Shown here piece by piece: positions 56,001 through 64,000 of a DNA stretch of 64,000 nucleotides. The stretch is from Amphimallon solstitiale. Lineage: Eukaryota; Arthropoda; Insecta; Coleoptera; Scarabaeidae. Made by a program: the position numbers and the translations under genes. The number at the start of each line of letters is the position of its first letter. Position 1 is the stretch's first letter. The stretch covers positions 90,803,807-90,867,806 of the forward strand of contig OY720683.1 of the NCBI GenBank assembly GCA_963170755.1, written 5' to 3'. Below the pieces are notes generated by a model. The model worked only from the letters and a program-made list of their open reading frames with translations, was not told where the DNA came from and ran no database searches.

Positions 56001-57804
56001 TGTATTTTCATGCACATATAAATTTTCAAAAGAATGTTTACGTAAACAAGCTTGGTACTTCCATGAATGTCTTATTTGGTTGTGTGTGTTGAGAACTACC
56101 ATATAATTTATAATTTGCCTGATTTATTAAACAAATTAGTTTGATACATTTGTTTTTATTTGGTATATAAAGAAGGTTTTTGAATTAAATTGATGAAACA
56201 GATATGACGCTTAGAACCGTAACCTATAAATAGAAAAAACAACTGTCAGTGATTATATTATTATTTGAATAGTATGTTAATATATACCTTGAGATTGAGT
56301 TCACAGTAAGTATTGTTATTTGAAGATAAAGTTGAAATACACATCATAATTCACTAAAGAATAACTGTTTTGTAAACTTTGATTTATAAAGTTAAGAAAT
56401 ATAAAACGTAAATATCCTATGATATAGGCAGATATTGAAAAAGTTACATATAGGCAACTGTTTGGGCTTTGATGATTCAAGGGAAGTTAGCAACATATAA
56501 AATAATTAGTTTAAATATTTTATATAAGAACTGAGTTAGTGAGGGCATAAATAAAAAATTACCTGAGAGAATTTGAAAATAGATTTAAAAAGTACATAAA
56601 GATTTCAATTGTATATATAGACGAGAATAAGTACAGGGTTCAAACACATAGTAAGAATAAATATTATTAAATTTATCTGAGTGTAATCGTACCTTTATTA
56701 ATTAAAGGTATTGTTACAATATATATATATTTACTTAAATGAAAAAGCTCCAGGTTTTGTAAATGCTACTTCACAATATTTTTCTGTTTCGCATGTTTGG
56801 TTTCTTCTTTCCTCGGGAACAATAGAACAACTAGAACAAATTATCAAAATTAGAATGCTTTGTTTATTAAACATGGTAAGGTAGTATTGCTAACCTTATT
56901 TATTTGTTAAAAGTATGAAACAGCAATTTCTTTAAGTATTTTTACATTGCACACCACTTCAACATTACAAGACTATTTAAAACATTTTGAGCTTTTAATT
57001 TGACAGCTTATTTGAATACAACTCTTTTCATAATAACTATGCTTTGACAACTCCACTAACGAGTTAAATTTTTCCTTACCTTGTTGAGGAATCTTCTTTT
57101 GGCATAGAGAATGTTACTTCTGTATCTTCTACAGTTGGAGGTAACAGGTCGATTTCTTCCGATGGATTGATGGAATAACTGTAATAATTCATTAAATAGG
57201 TAATACTTTTTACATTGGCATATAATACATAGGTTATTATTAGGTTCATTGCTTCATACAAACAAATTTATTTGTATTTTTTTAAATACAGTATAAGTAG
57301 TGATTATATGAAGGTACGTATTACAGATTAACATTCTTCCTCTGCAACATCCTACTCTGTATACTAAATAATTTAAAAGTAAGTACACTCATGTGTTATT
57401 TCATATCTGTTACCTTGATGTTGATGGTTGTAAAGTCGAGTAATTTACAGCAGCTTCACTATGTGTATGTATATACAATGTGGGAACAGCTGTTTTATGA
57501 AGTATTTGGTACGATTTTATATATTTCTCTCTCATCTGTCGATTATCTAAATACCACTTCTCATATGCGTCTCTTGCAAAATGAAGTGAACATATATAAT
57601 CTGTAAATAATAACATCATTAAAAGGTACACAAATACGTCCAAATACAAAACCTACGATTTCTTGTGTTTTTTATCCTTCTACCACAGGCTTGTATCCAC
57701 TGCTGAGATAAGTTTCGATCTTTAGGAAAACGAAAATATTTAATATTCCTTCCTCGAGTGTTTTCGGACCTGCTTTTGCAGCTCAAGACACAGCAGCTTA
57801 CCAT
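42026..57804 (-). CDS. P-element (THAP9-like) transposase, four exons, frame intact
   Basis: P-element transposases bind DNA with a THAP zinc finger and cut with an RNase H-like domain interrupted by a GTP-binding insertion (family knowledge). Exons: 57657-57804, 57414-57600, 57080-57178, 42026-44099. All have GT/AG borders and matched phases, total 2508 nt, 835 codons plus stop. THAP: C4/C9, FRFPKD, W36, ICSLHF (C53, H56) and AVPTLY in place of the usual AVPTIF. Exon 3 is an acidic linker. Exon 4 holds a coiled coil near the start (SQGKIQTLQEKVAYLTEEI), then SFDEMYVS (catalytic-type D290), VSDLGPGNRKLW (D363) and a long C-terminal helical region. Intron 3 is 12,980 bp because of a retrotransposon. 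The usual length is about 750-900. Nothing in the frame looks broken. Confidence 0.85.
44743..47145 (+). repeat. 5' LTR (2403 bp)
   Basis: Starts TGTGGTAGTTCACTAAC, ends AAAGGTATTGTTACA. Contains TATAAAAGG at 45294-45302, a plausible promoter. No coding frames of note; the 60-80 codon frames in it are repeated in the other LTR by identity. Confidence 0.95.
45294..45302 (+). promoter_or_regulatory. Putative TATA box of the 5' LTR
   Basis: TATAAAAGG in the first quarter of the LTR, GC-richer context (ttgccgaaggg) just upstream. The same motif is at the matching place in the 3' LTR (about 54867). Confidence 0.45.
47151..47168 (+). other. Putative primer-binding site
   Basis: TGGCGTGCCCAACGTGGA begins five bases after the LTR end. 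TGG start and position fit tRNA priming of reverse transcription; the tRNA is not identified. Confidence 0.55.
47311..49377 (+). CDS. Gag-like protein of the gypsy-type element
   Basis: 688 residues. Residues 1-75 are acidic and polar. About 80-310 form a long charged coiled coil, with a duplicated 16-residue unit (NNKKLMDKLDK twice at 47580-47665). About 345-490 look like a retrotransposon gag capsid region (PMAYLTNILRYIEEIQ, AADWFQRVEDNCDD, REAYAQRMFNYCRYI). About 510-660 are Asn/Gln-rich and disordered. No CCHC zinc knuckle is seen, which is common in some Ty3 lineages but worth noting. The gag stop is at 49375-49377. A run of nine A (49307-49315) near the end could allow -1 frameshifting into pol. 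Confidence 0.85.
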   Translation: MKMNTRSKSNFGLNRSESSSDSEEEVGQDVNVPEGGEIILQVQEGIQQTGETQDRGDKVEILGETSKTEMSNTTADMELILQMFKQISEENNKKLMDKLDKDSEKNNKKLMDKLDKASEENKKNREEDKKELGEKLDKLEKASIDTREENRRNLEELKKSLLRDTEEKVKEITIEMDSREVKMRKEVDEKLQIKDTEVKNIIRNKVQEVEGKIKVIQENVKQIDKNSSEKYKELAKRIRDEVDQVNKEVSDKTEKLEENFCKKIENTEDRCLKEIKLSTDTTIAQKLSMEDILKECEEQKTKIQDLLLKTQNINIPHVTCPPVYNVLNNGIRIENITHFSGDKMSTHPMAYLTNILRYIEEIQDFRSQMNIIRATLNSGAADWFQRVEDNCDDLSKFVELFKNNFWSETQQSRAHQRLLTGRYQPGKSSREAYAQRMFNYCRYISHLDEKTISQHLLQHFIPVDTHAIICQNVTDMNELINILRRLDDYTDGVKYRESRQLNGRNDIQNNQQRMSNNSGVNNHYVRNNTPFQQNAYPRNNQPSSSQNNYFGARQPYQFNSHQSNNYNRSYNTQGNGISNWNNNRSISNGGNGRPSTNRNNPFINQSARQVPHNNDYQEQNKRYYGNNNSRQVNNIQMQDWRKSDRRFTGSQVHNQDRNEIGVGLEEKKTPILEMKLDPYQNAIPGTSH
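49307..49315 (+). promoter_or_regulatory. Candidate -1 frameshift site between gag and pol
   Basis: Nine A residues give A AAA AAA in gag phase. The pol frame is gag minus one and is open from here through the pol ATG at 49440 without a stop, so slippage would make a gag-pol fusion. No downstream pseudoknot was worked out. Confidence 0.5.
49440..52715 (+). pseudogene. Pol polyprotein with one in-frame stop (protease, RT, RNase H, integrase)
   Basis: Order: aspartic protease LLDSGAEISLI (DSGA at 37-40); reverse transcriptase with SPVVLVKKKDNSIRLCID and YLDD near codon 417; RNase H around RTDASS (563) and ETDHKALLN; integrase zinc finger HLHVMYTHIG...CKTC (about 761-803); integrase core AIDFIS (828), SDHATYF (889) and NPSERYIKE (Glu about 924). 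This protease-RT-RH-IN order defines Ty3/gypsy. A single TAA at 52293-52295 interrupts the integrase after WARCLK; the same frame is open again for 140 codons to 52715, with a C-terminal KLIRPYSGPYLIHRKIG-type domain. There is no envelope and no chromodomain recognised. Apart from the one stop the frame is clean. Confidence 0.9.
52721..52927 (+). repeat. Short direct repeats after pol
   Basis: Two copies of about 75-80 bp at 91-bp spacing: aaatttaagggcatggcggt ... ccgttggtaaatagcgctac ... acccaccagagctaca (52724-52798, 52814-52892), and a third partial start at 52909. They lie just 3' of the integrase, in the place of an envelope gene. Confidence 0.85.
52928..54301. other. 3' noncoding region of the gypsy-type element
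   Basis: 1.4 kb, purine- and A-rich on the plus strand, without coding capacity. Such long 3' spacers are unusual; no envelope remnant recognised. Confidence 0.6.
54302..54311 (+). other. Polypurine tract
   Basis: AAAAAAGGGG four bases before the 3' LTR, the usual plus-strand priming site. Confidence 0.75.
54316..56718 (+). repeat. 3' LTR (2403 bp)
   Basis: Same length and sequence as 44743-47145 at every point compared, at a constant offset of 9573. Confidence 0.95.
57080..57804 (-). CDS. P-element transposase exons 1-3 (THAP domain and linker)
   Basis: Exon 1 57657-57804 starts ATG and ends AAT C|gtaggt. Exon 2 57414-57600 carries the second half of the THAP finger (ICSLHF) and ends TCAAG|gtaacag. 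Exon 3 57080-57178 encodes INPSEEIDLLPPTVEDTEV and ends ACAAG|gtaagg. Exon 1 can be read through for 12 codons to a stop; splicing at gtaggt gives the phase that fits exon 2. Confidence 0.85.
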
Positions 57805-58141
57805 ATTAGATGAGCTAAAGGTAGAGGCAAATGTATTGCTTTATAATACAATATTTAATAAACTCATTACCTTCTATGTTATAACCTCTTCTTAAGTTCT
57901 AAATAAATCAAATTAAAAGTCTTTGGCTTAATGAAAATATTCACAAATCTTAATAACTACACTAAACATATAAAATAATAATTATAATGACACAAAATAC
58001 GATATAATCGGATATAACTCTTCGAAATCTAAATATAAACAAAGCACAAACTCAAAACTACAAACATGTGATGGATGACGCAACACATATGACGAAATTG
58101 CATCCAGCGCAGAAATAGGCGAATTTGAGTCAAAGTTGTAG

Positions 58142-58178
58142 CATACCTTATATATTTGTACCATGCATACCTTATATA
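58142..58178. repeat. Tandem P-element terminal repeat
   Basis: cataccttatatatttgtac(catg) at 58142-58165 is followed directly by a second copy, interrupted after 13 bp by the hAT and finished at 59682-59692. So the 5' end carries two inverted repeats against one at the 3' end. Confidence 0.85.
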
Positions 58179-59673
58179 CAGTGCTGCCAATTGCGGGTAT
58201 TTTACCCGAAATGCGGGTATTTTAATCAGACTGTCGGGTAAAATTGTGAAGCGGGTAAAATCGGGTATTTTCACATAAAACAATTAAAATTTCCTTTTCT
58301 TAACTCGATTTAGTCAACATCAGATATCAATATGTATTTTATTGTCTATTAAATCTAAACGCTACAGAAAGATTGTTGATGCATTTATGCAGCAATTTTA
58401 TCAATTTCAGTGACTTGAAAGGGAAAAATGTTTTAGCTGTTGACCACACAAATATTCGCTTGTTTGTTCTATTTCTGTCTGTTAAAAGAACAAAAGCTAC
58501 TTGTCTTGTTAAGGAAAGTTTAAGATTGTACACTTCGCAAAAATCTGTTTTAAATATTGAAGGAACCTGGATGTTTTTTTCCTTAGTCATGGACGAGACG
58601 GCGGACGTGAGTGCAATAAAACAATGTGCAATTACTGTTATATACTATTCAAAAACATATGATGTCAAAGTAACTTTTTTGATGTGGTTAAAACTGCATC
58701 TGGAAAAGCCAATGGTTTGTTCAACTCTTTGAAAAAATTCACGAAAATTTATTTAGAATTTATGTCATATACATTGGGACTTGTAACAGATTTTAACCTT
58801 TAGTATATTTCAATCAGAATCGCCACTTATTCATAAATTGAAACCTGAAACACAAAGATTGTTGATGCATTTATGCAGCACTTTAATTATCAATGTGAGT
58901 GACTTGAAAGGGAAAAATGTTTTTGCTGTTGACCACACAAATATTCGCTTGTTTGTGCCACTTTGCAAAATTTATTTAGGTATATCTGCCACTGAATCTT
59001 TTGAAATGTTGAAAAATTATGCATCCCAAACTGAAATTGACCAGTTTCTCAAAAGTTGTTTAAATCTGTATGTAGAGCCTGTCCCTGACATTAAAACGCG
59101 ATTTGATTTTTCTGAACCAATTTTTAACATTTTAAGAATTCTTGAACCAAAAACGGTCCAATCCTATGAAATAAATCGCTGCAAAAAATTGTACAAAGAT
59201 TTCCAATAAATAAAGAATTTACTAATCTTCTAATTTTGGACATGGAATGGAAGCAGCATTGTTTTTTTAAATCAAATGGAGTATGGTTTAGATTGTGAAC
59301 TAAGTTGTGAAGATTATTAGAAAATGGTATTTGAATTGAAAATAGCTGCAGATGTTCTTCTTTGCCACAATATGAAAGTAGTGCTTTCCTTACTTTTTAT
59401 TGTGCCTTTTTCAAACGCATTTGTTAAAGAATGTTCAATGATTTGAAAAATATCAAGACAGACCACAGAAATGCGTTAGGCACCGCAACGCTAACGTCTT
59501 TAATGGCGACAAAAAGAGGCATTAAAGATATGGGAGGATGAAGATCTTACTTACATTCGAGTTACTTTAGACCACTTTTAAATTTGGCGCTTTCTATTTG
59601 AAATGTCGGGTAAAAGCGGGTATTTTTCATTCGCTTATGCGGGTAAAGCAGACGTATGGCTCCGGCAGCACTG
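58179..59673 (+). mobile_element. Degenerate hAT element in the P-element terminus
   Basis: CAGTGCTGCC ... GGCAGCACTG ends with the 8-bp duplication CTTATATA (58171-58178, 59674-59681), diagnostic of hAT. Subterminal gcgggta/tacccgc motifs repeat in both arms. Confidence 0.9.
58365..59600 (+). pseudogene. hAT transposase pseudogene, rearranged
   Basis: Pieces: WMFFSLVMDETADVSAIKQC (catalytic Asp region), AITVIYYSKTYDVKVTF, later FEMLKNYASQTEIDQFLKSC and EPIFNILRILEPKTVQSYE, and in shifted frames PFSNAFVE with KTDHRNALGTATLTSLMATK (dimerisation domain). A 100-bp block (gattgttgatgcatttatgc ... aatattcgcttgtttgt) occurs at 58365-58465 and again at 58855-58955, so the gene is internally duplicated and out of order. 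Non-functional. Confidence 0.75.
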
Positions 59674-59700
59674 CTTATATATTTGTACCATGATTCTACC

Positions 59701-61038
59701 AGTCGAAGCAGCAATACGAGTGCACGGAAATTGGAAACAGGAGAGTAAAGTTATAAACACATCTATAATTTTATGAATACAAATCTGTTCATTCTAGTTT
59801 TACAAAAAAAAAAATTGGAAGAATCTATGGATAAAGATATAGGCCCAATTTACAAATGAAAGCATAGAATTTGTTCTGAGCGTTTTGAGGAGGATTGCCG
59901 TTATAAATATACAATTACTGCACATTTTAGTGAATGTGCGATATCAACATGAAAATTGTGAATCAAGTCTATTTATTATTAAATATTTGTATCAGAGAGC
60001 AAGAGTGAATCAAACCTTTTATCTTTTATCAAAATGTCCTTAAGAACTTGCAGAAAAGGTTTTGCTTATTAGTTTCTATTTTAAATATCAATAAAGAACT
60101 TAAGACAGATAAATCATTTGTATTACTGCTAAAAACCTTGAGAAGGTAAATTCAAGCAACTAGTCTTGGAAATGTGAATCTTACATACAACAGTAATAAA
60201 TAGAAGAATATACATCGGCTGAAGTTGTTTACACGAACTGCCTACACATTACTAATTATTATTCCCTATTAAAATTTATTTATTATGAAAATATATAAAG
60301 TATAACAAATATTTATTTCTACTATATATTGGAAATTAACAATAATTTAGTTCACATCATGTTAAAAAGATTAAAAATTTACATGGTCGGCACAATTTTT
60401 TCAAATACTTATTGTAACATTTGTAATTGCTTCTGTCAAAAGTTCTCATATAAGTGATATTCTGAAAGAGGATTTTTTTTGAAGCAACTTCATATTATGT
60501 ATCAATTCTTGTTCTAACTCCTTTATTTTACGTTTTTATATATAAACATTCAGAATAATACTGTTCTAAATGCATTAAATTCGTTATTCTATTATGTCCT
60601 AACTGTAATCTTCATAACAATTTCAGAATAATTTTGTTCTAACTCCACTTTTTCAAGTAAGAATGTCCTAACTCCTATTGGAACTGGAGTTAGGACATTC
60701 TTACTTGCTTTGTTGTTCGTAATTTTTACTTGTTTATTAAAACGTGGTTATTCTAAAATTTATTTAAACAATACTCGATCATGGAAGGAATAGATTTCAA
60801 CAATACAAGTCACGCTATTTTCACTTAATAGGTGACCTTGGAATAATATTATAGTTCTGACTGGCAACTCATGAGGCGCTCTGTGCAGAGCTCTGTAATA
60901 TTAGCTGATAATACAGTTTCCTGCTCGCGTAGCATTATAGTAGTTGGTCAAGCCAAGCGTGATTCAAACTTTGTGAGTTATATTCCAGTTATATTCAGTT
61001 ATATTCGTCATATTGTAATCAACATATAAATTATCAAA
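59701..61038. other. Spacer between the two P-type genes
   Basis: AT-rich. Apart from the hairpin at 60654-60706 and scattered gt(t/c)ctaactcc motifs (about 60513, 60637, 60665) nothing is recognised. It should contain the promoter of the gene starting at 61039. Confidence 0.5.
60654..60706. repeat. Perfect inverted repeat with 22-bp arms
   Basis: caagtaagaatgtcctaact(cc), a 9-base centre, then the exact inverse. About 330 bp upstream of the second THAP gene. Confidence 0.85.
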
Positions 61039-64000
61039 ATGTTTTATTGTTGTGTGCCTAATTGTTCACGTAACAATAGCACTTCTCGTATGCACGTCTT
61101 TCCAAGGGATAAAGAGGTATGTACTGAGTCAATTATACATTGGTTTTAATTATAATGCCTATCATGTCTAAACATACTATCATATATTAAAATTGTAGTT
61201 ATTCCTGAAATGGATTGATGCTATTGGAAGACAGGATTTATTAGAAAAGGATATGGCAATAGTAAGAAGGAACTATATGGTGTGTACCGGACATTTTTCA
61301 GAAAATCTGAAATACCCAGATAATAAGAACCGAAGTATTTTAAAAGTAACTGCAATTCCTAACATGTTTCTTCCAAGTAAGTATTATATACATATTATAT
61401 ATTTTTGCAATTAGTACCGTAATCATACCATTTATTTCACTAGTGCTGTAATAGGGTCTATTACAGCACTAGTTGCGTAATTTTGTAAGCAAGTTTGAGG
61501 TTTTTATATTGAAATTCATTGTAAGATTTGATATTTTTAATTAATCTTTGAAATAGTACAACTATTATAAACATTTATATTAACGTTTGAATTATCTTTC
61601 GAAGTGATAGTGATACCGTGTGCAGTAGAAACATTCTGTTGAAAATTATCAAAAATGTGTCAATTTTAAATTAACTTGTCAATTTAAATCTTGTGCCAAA
61701 CCAAGGTGACAACCGCCACAAAATTTCCCTTGATTATCAAATTTTTCTCATTTTGCTTTTACAAAAAGAGAAATTTTAAAACTAATTGCAAAAAATAGCA
61801 TAAAAGACACGTTTCATTTGACATTAAAGCAGGGTTGCGATATTTAGGGAAATTTCCCTAGATCTACGGAATTTTATGTTCGTTTAGGGAAAAAGGGAAT
61901 TTTAATATAAATAGGTCAAAATCTAGGGAAAATTTAATACAACCGTCTGTATTTAAGCTACCTATATTGTATCACAATTCATTTTAAAAAGTTTTAAACT
62001 TAAACCACAGATAAGGGAGATTACAGATAGCCGGTGTAATGGCTATTATTGGCAACACATTTTGGAGACGACCGCTAGAACCTAGCGGTCGTCTCTAAAA
62101 TGTGTTGCCAATAATAGCCATTACATCGGCTATCTGTAATCTCCCTTATCTGTGCTTAAACCACTGATTACATATTTTTTTAAATAGTAGTCCGCCATCT
62201 TATGGCTAGTAGGAAATTCAAAGGTTAATAACGCGATAACATCTATACACATTCCGAACCGGTGCTCTACCGATTTTAAATTTTAAGCACGTTTGCAAAT
62301 CGATCAAATTACTACAATATAATAAAATAAGGTAAATCCCTTGGAAAAAGTCCCTGCTCTGAAGTATAACTATAACAGCTTGTGCTGTTTTTTATTTTTC
62401 ACATTTTAATTCAAGCTTTCGAGAAGTAAATGTGAATGAATTTTTTAATTCACTAATAAGTTTAGTTTTATCTGTACAGCTTAGTTATATCTATTTAATG
62501 TAAGTATATGTAGATACAAAATTACTTTTGTTTTATTAACGAGGTTTAGTTTATCTGATTCTTACTTAAAGTGTTCGGTTTTTAGCAAATAAGATGTATT
62601 TGTTTCATATAACTGATAACTTTCATCGATTAGGTAGGCACTATTCACTTGAATCAACATCGTTTGAATAATATTTCGAGTTCTCTGTCATATCTTTATC
62701 AAAACGTCATTGTGATAAACGACTTGTCACTTTACTTTTAACGCTAGTGTTAAAAGTTAATTACTTTTAACACTTGTTAAGATATTTCATTTTTAATTGA
62801 AGTATGATGTGTTAAAAATTGAGTTTTTAATAGTGTTTGTAGAAACAAAAAAACAATATTATACACTTCGGGGAAATCTAGGGACATTTTGACTAGAAAT
62901 CTAGGGAAATAAAAAAAAATCCGATCGCAACCCTGCATTAAAGCACTCATTCAGTTAAGAAACGCGTGGCTACGCCACTCGTTTCTTGAACTCTGAATTC
63001 GTACTTTGAAACGTCAAAATGAAACTTGTCCTTTAATATACTATTCTGCACAGTCTAGCATTTTAAAAGTTTGCTTGATATACTAAACAACAGAAAGAAA
63101 CTACTCTACATATTAATTAGGTTAGTTTGTTGATTCTTGTTGCATAAACCCTATACTATTTCTCTTTTAAGCTTGTGTATTTTTTGAACAGGTACCGAAA
63201 AGCCCACTTCACTTGTAGAGGGAAATATTTATCCATCAACGTCTAGTGAAAGTAGTGGCTCTAAACCTAATACAGAAGATATTCTACCAGAGGTTAGTTT
63301 TCCTAGTACTCCTCCTGTACCACATACATTAAAAATGAAAGGTAAGCAGAAACCTGCTACTTTTGTGACAACAGTAAATACTACAACATCTATTATGATT
63401 AGTATTAATATATATATATTTTTTTAGCAAGAAAAATCTCACTTCTGAAATCTGTTCAAGTTTCCAGACAGACACAGTTAAGTCCTAAGGCACGGAAACT
63501 ATACAGAATTGCCAGAATGTACCAAATGAGAGCAAGGCGGCTTACTAAAGAAAATGTTTCAAATAGAACTAGAATAACAAAGGCTATAGAATTTTCAACA
63601 ACAAAAGCCTATTTAAAAACAAAATTAAATAAGACTTCATTTGATTTTGTTATGGCACAACTAGAAAAACAAAATCAGAAACATCGGGGACGTCGATATA
63701 CACTTGAAGAAAAAGTTTTTGCTTTAAGCTTGCTAAAGCAAAGTCCTAGAGGATATAGGCTGCTAAAATTAATGTTCGCCTTACCAAGCAGGAATACTTT
63801 GCGTACACTTTTAAATAAAATTCCATTTTACTTTGGTATTAATATTCCTATATTGAAGAGCCTACAGAAGGATGTTGCTAAGATGCATCCACTTGATAGA
63901 TGTTGCTCTCTATTATTTGATGAGATGAGTTTGGAGCCTGGTCTATCATATATTAAAAAAGGAGGCTACATCGAGGGCTTTGAGAACTGTGGTGAAGAGA
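61039..64000 (+). CDS. Second P-type (THAP9-like) transposase gene, 3' part cut off by the window
   Basis: Four exons: 61039-61116, 61199-61376, 63192-63341, 63428 to the window end, with GT/AG borders and matching phases; 326 codons without a stop. THAP domain 1-90: FYCCVPNCSRNNS, MHVFPRDKE, FLKWIDAIGR, VCTGHF (C55, H58) and VTAIPNMFLPS (AVPxxF motif). Exon 3 is an acidic/Ser linker. Exon 4 has a basic helical region (KARKLYRIARMYQMRARRL), GRRYTLEEKVFALSLLKQSP and ALPSRNTLRTLL, then SLLFDEMSLEPGLSY with the first catalytic Asp (FDEM), and reads on at base 64000. It differs clearly from the P transposase at 42026-57804. Intron 2 (61377-63191) carries a hAT MITE. I found no terminal repeats, so it may be either a mobile element or a domesticated gene. 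Confidence 0.82.
61438..61472. repeat. 15-bp-arm inverted repeat in intron 2
   Basis: actagtgctgtaata, a 5-base centre, tattacagcactagt. Perfect arms; purpose unknown. Confidence 0.8.
61830..62935. mobile_element. Nonautonomous hAT element
   Basis: Ends CAGGGTTGCGAT / ATCGCAACCCTG with the 8-bp duplication CATTAAAG (61822-61829, 62936-62943). Subterminal ctagggaaa motifs occur several times at both ends. 1.1 kb, no transposase; contains the palindromic element at 62006-62154. Confidence 0.92.
62006..62154. mobile_element. 149-bp near-perfect palindromic (foldback) element
   Basis: Arms of 73 bp (62006-62078, 62082-62154) with a 3-base centre (aac) and only two mismatches. It starts cacagataaggg and ends cccttatctgtg. 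Flanked by a direct repeat cttaaac (61999-62005, 62155-62161), so it is an insertion. GC-rich centre gaccgctag. Confidence 0.9.

Larger units (their letters stand above)
44743..56718 (+). mobile_element. Ty3/gypsy-type LTR retrotransposon, about 12 kb
   Basis: Two direct LTRs of 2403 bp (44743-47145, 54316-56718), each TGTGGTAG...ATTGTTACA, identical wherever I compared them. A primer-site-like sequence follows the left LTR and a purine tract precedes the right one. Flanking ATAT repeats hide an exact target duplication. It encodes gag, pol and no envelope. It lies in intron 3 of the P-element transposase, opposite to that gene. LTRs over 2 kb are unusually long for this superfamily. Confidence 0.95.
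41480..59692 (-). mobile_element. P-element with 8-bp target duplication, carrying nested insertions
   Basis: Ends CATGGTACAAATATATAAGG(TATG) at 41480 and its inverse at 59692. The 8-bp duplication ATTCTACC flanks both (41472-41479, 59693-59700), the standard P-element duplication length. The 5' (right) terminal repeat is present twice in tandem (58142-58165, and 58166-58178 plus 59682-59692), the outer copy being split by a hAT. The four-exon transposase is on the minus strand. A gypsy-type retrotransposon fills intron 3. Without insertions the element is about 4.7 kb. Confidence 0.88.

Overview
This is an AT-rich animal genome window, almost certainly from an insect. The evidence is spliced genes with GT-AG introns, an insect-type helicase gene, and a dense load of DNA transposons of kinds common in insects. 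It holds one recognisable host gene. Nearly everything else is mobile DNA, much of it nested several layers deep.

Host gene: bases 39663 down to 7658 (minus strand) carry the 5' two thirds of a lodestar/TTF2-type SNF2 helicase gene. I could thread 13 exons with canonical splice sites and matching phases. They sum to 2037 nt (679 codons) with no stop; the C-terminal helicase lobe is not visible and should lie beyond the left edge. Four of the exons (38104-38952) are a tandem in-frame duplication of one acidic serine-rich exon. The introns hold most of the transposons in the left half.

Left part (1-19.5 kb): two copies of a composite repeat with a tRNA-Glu-like core (2055-2892, 11118-11890); a mariner-type element (3000-4290); a LINE 3' end (6080-6921); small inverted-repeat elements; a mariner-type relic; a piggyBac fragment broken by a GA microsatellite; and several elements with long terminal inverted repeats that carry hammerhead-ribozyme motifs (13405-14830, 14857-15302, 18438-19434). 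A Crypton-like tyrosine recombinase element (about 16577-18115) sits inside a mariner-type transposase relic.

Middle (20-41 kb): a mariner (20113-25756) is split by a Transib (RAG1-related) element (20889-25279) whose ends read CACAGTG with CGGCG target duplications. The Transib is itself interrupted by a LINE fragment and a TTAA-flanked element. Then come a PIF/Harbinger-like element (26375-31241), hAT and Tigger-like fragments, an isolated well-formed hammerhead at 32653-32686, a hAT pseudogene split by a tandem-repeat element (34.8-37.2 kb), and small foldback elements.

Right part (41.5-64 kb): a P-element (41480-59692, 8-bp duplication ATTCTACC) encodes a four-exon THAP-domain transposase whose reading frame closes at 835 residues. 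Its last intron holds a 12-kb Ty3/gypsy-type retrotransposon with two apparently identical 2403-bp LTRs, and its 5' terminal repeat holds a degenerate hAT. A second, different P-type THAP-transposase gene starts at 61039 on the plus strand and runs off the window with its frame open. Its second intron holds a nonautonomous hAT, which holds a nearly perfect 149-bp palindrome.

The mobile genes act independently. The window reads as a stratigraphy of insertions in and upstream of one essential-type helicase gene.
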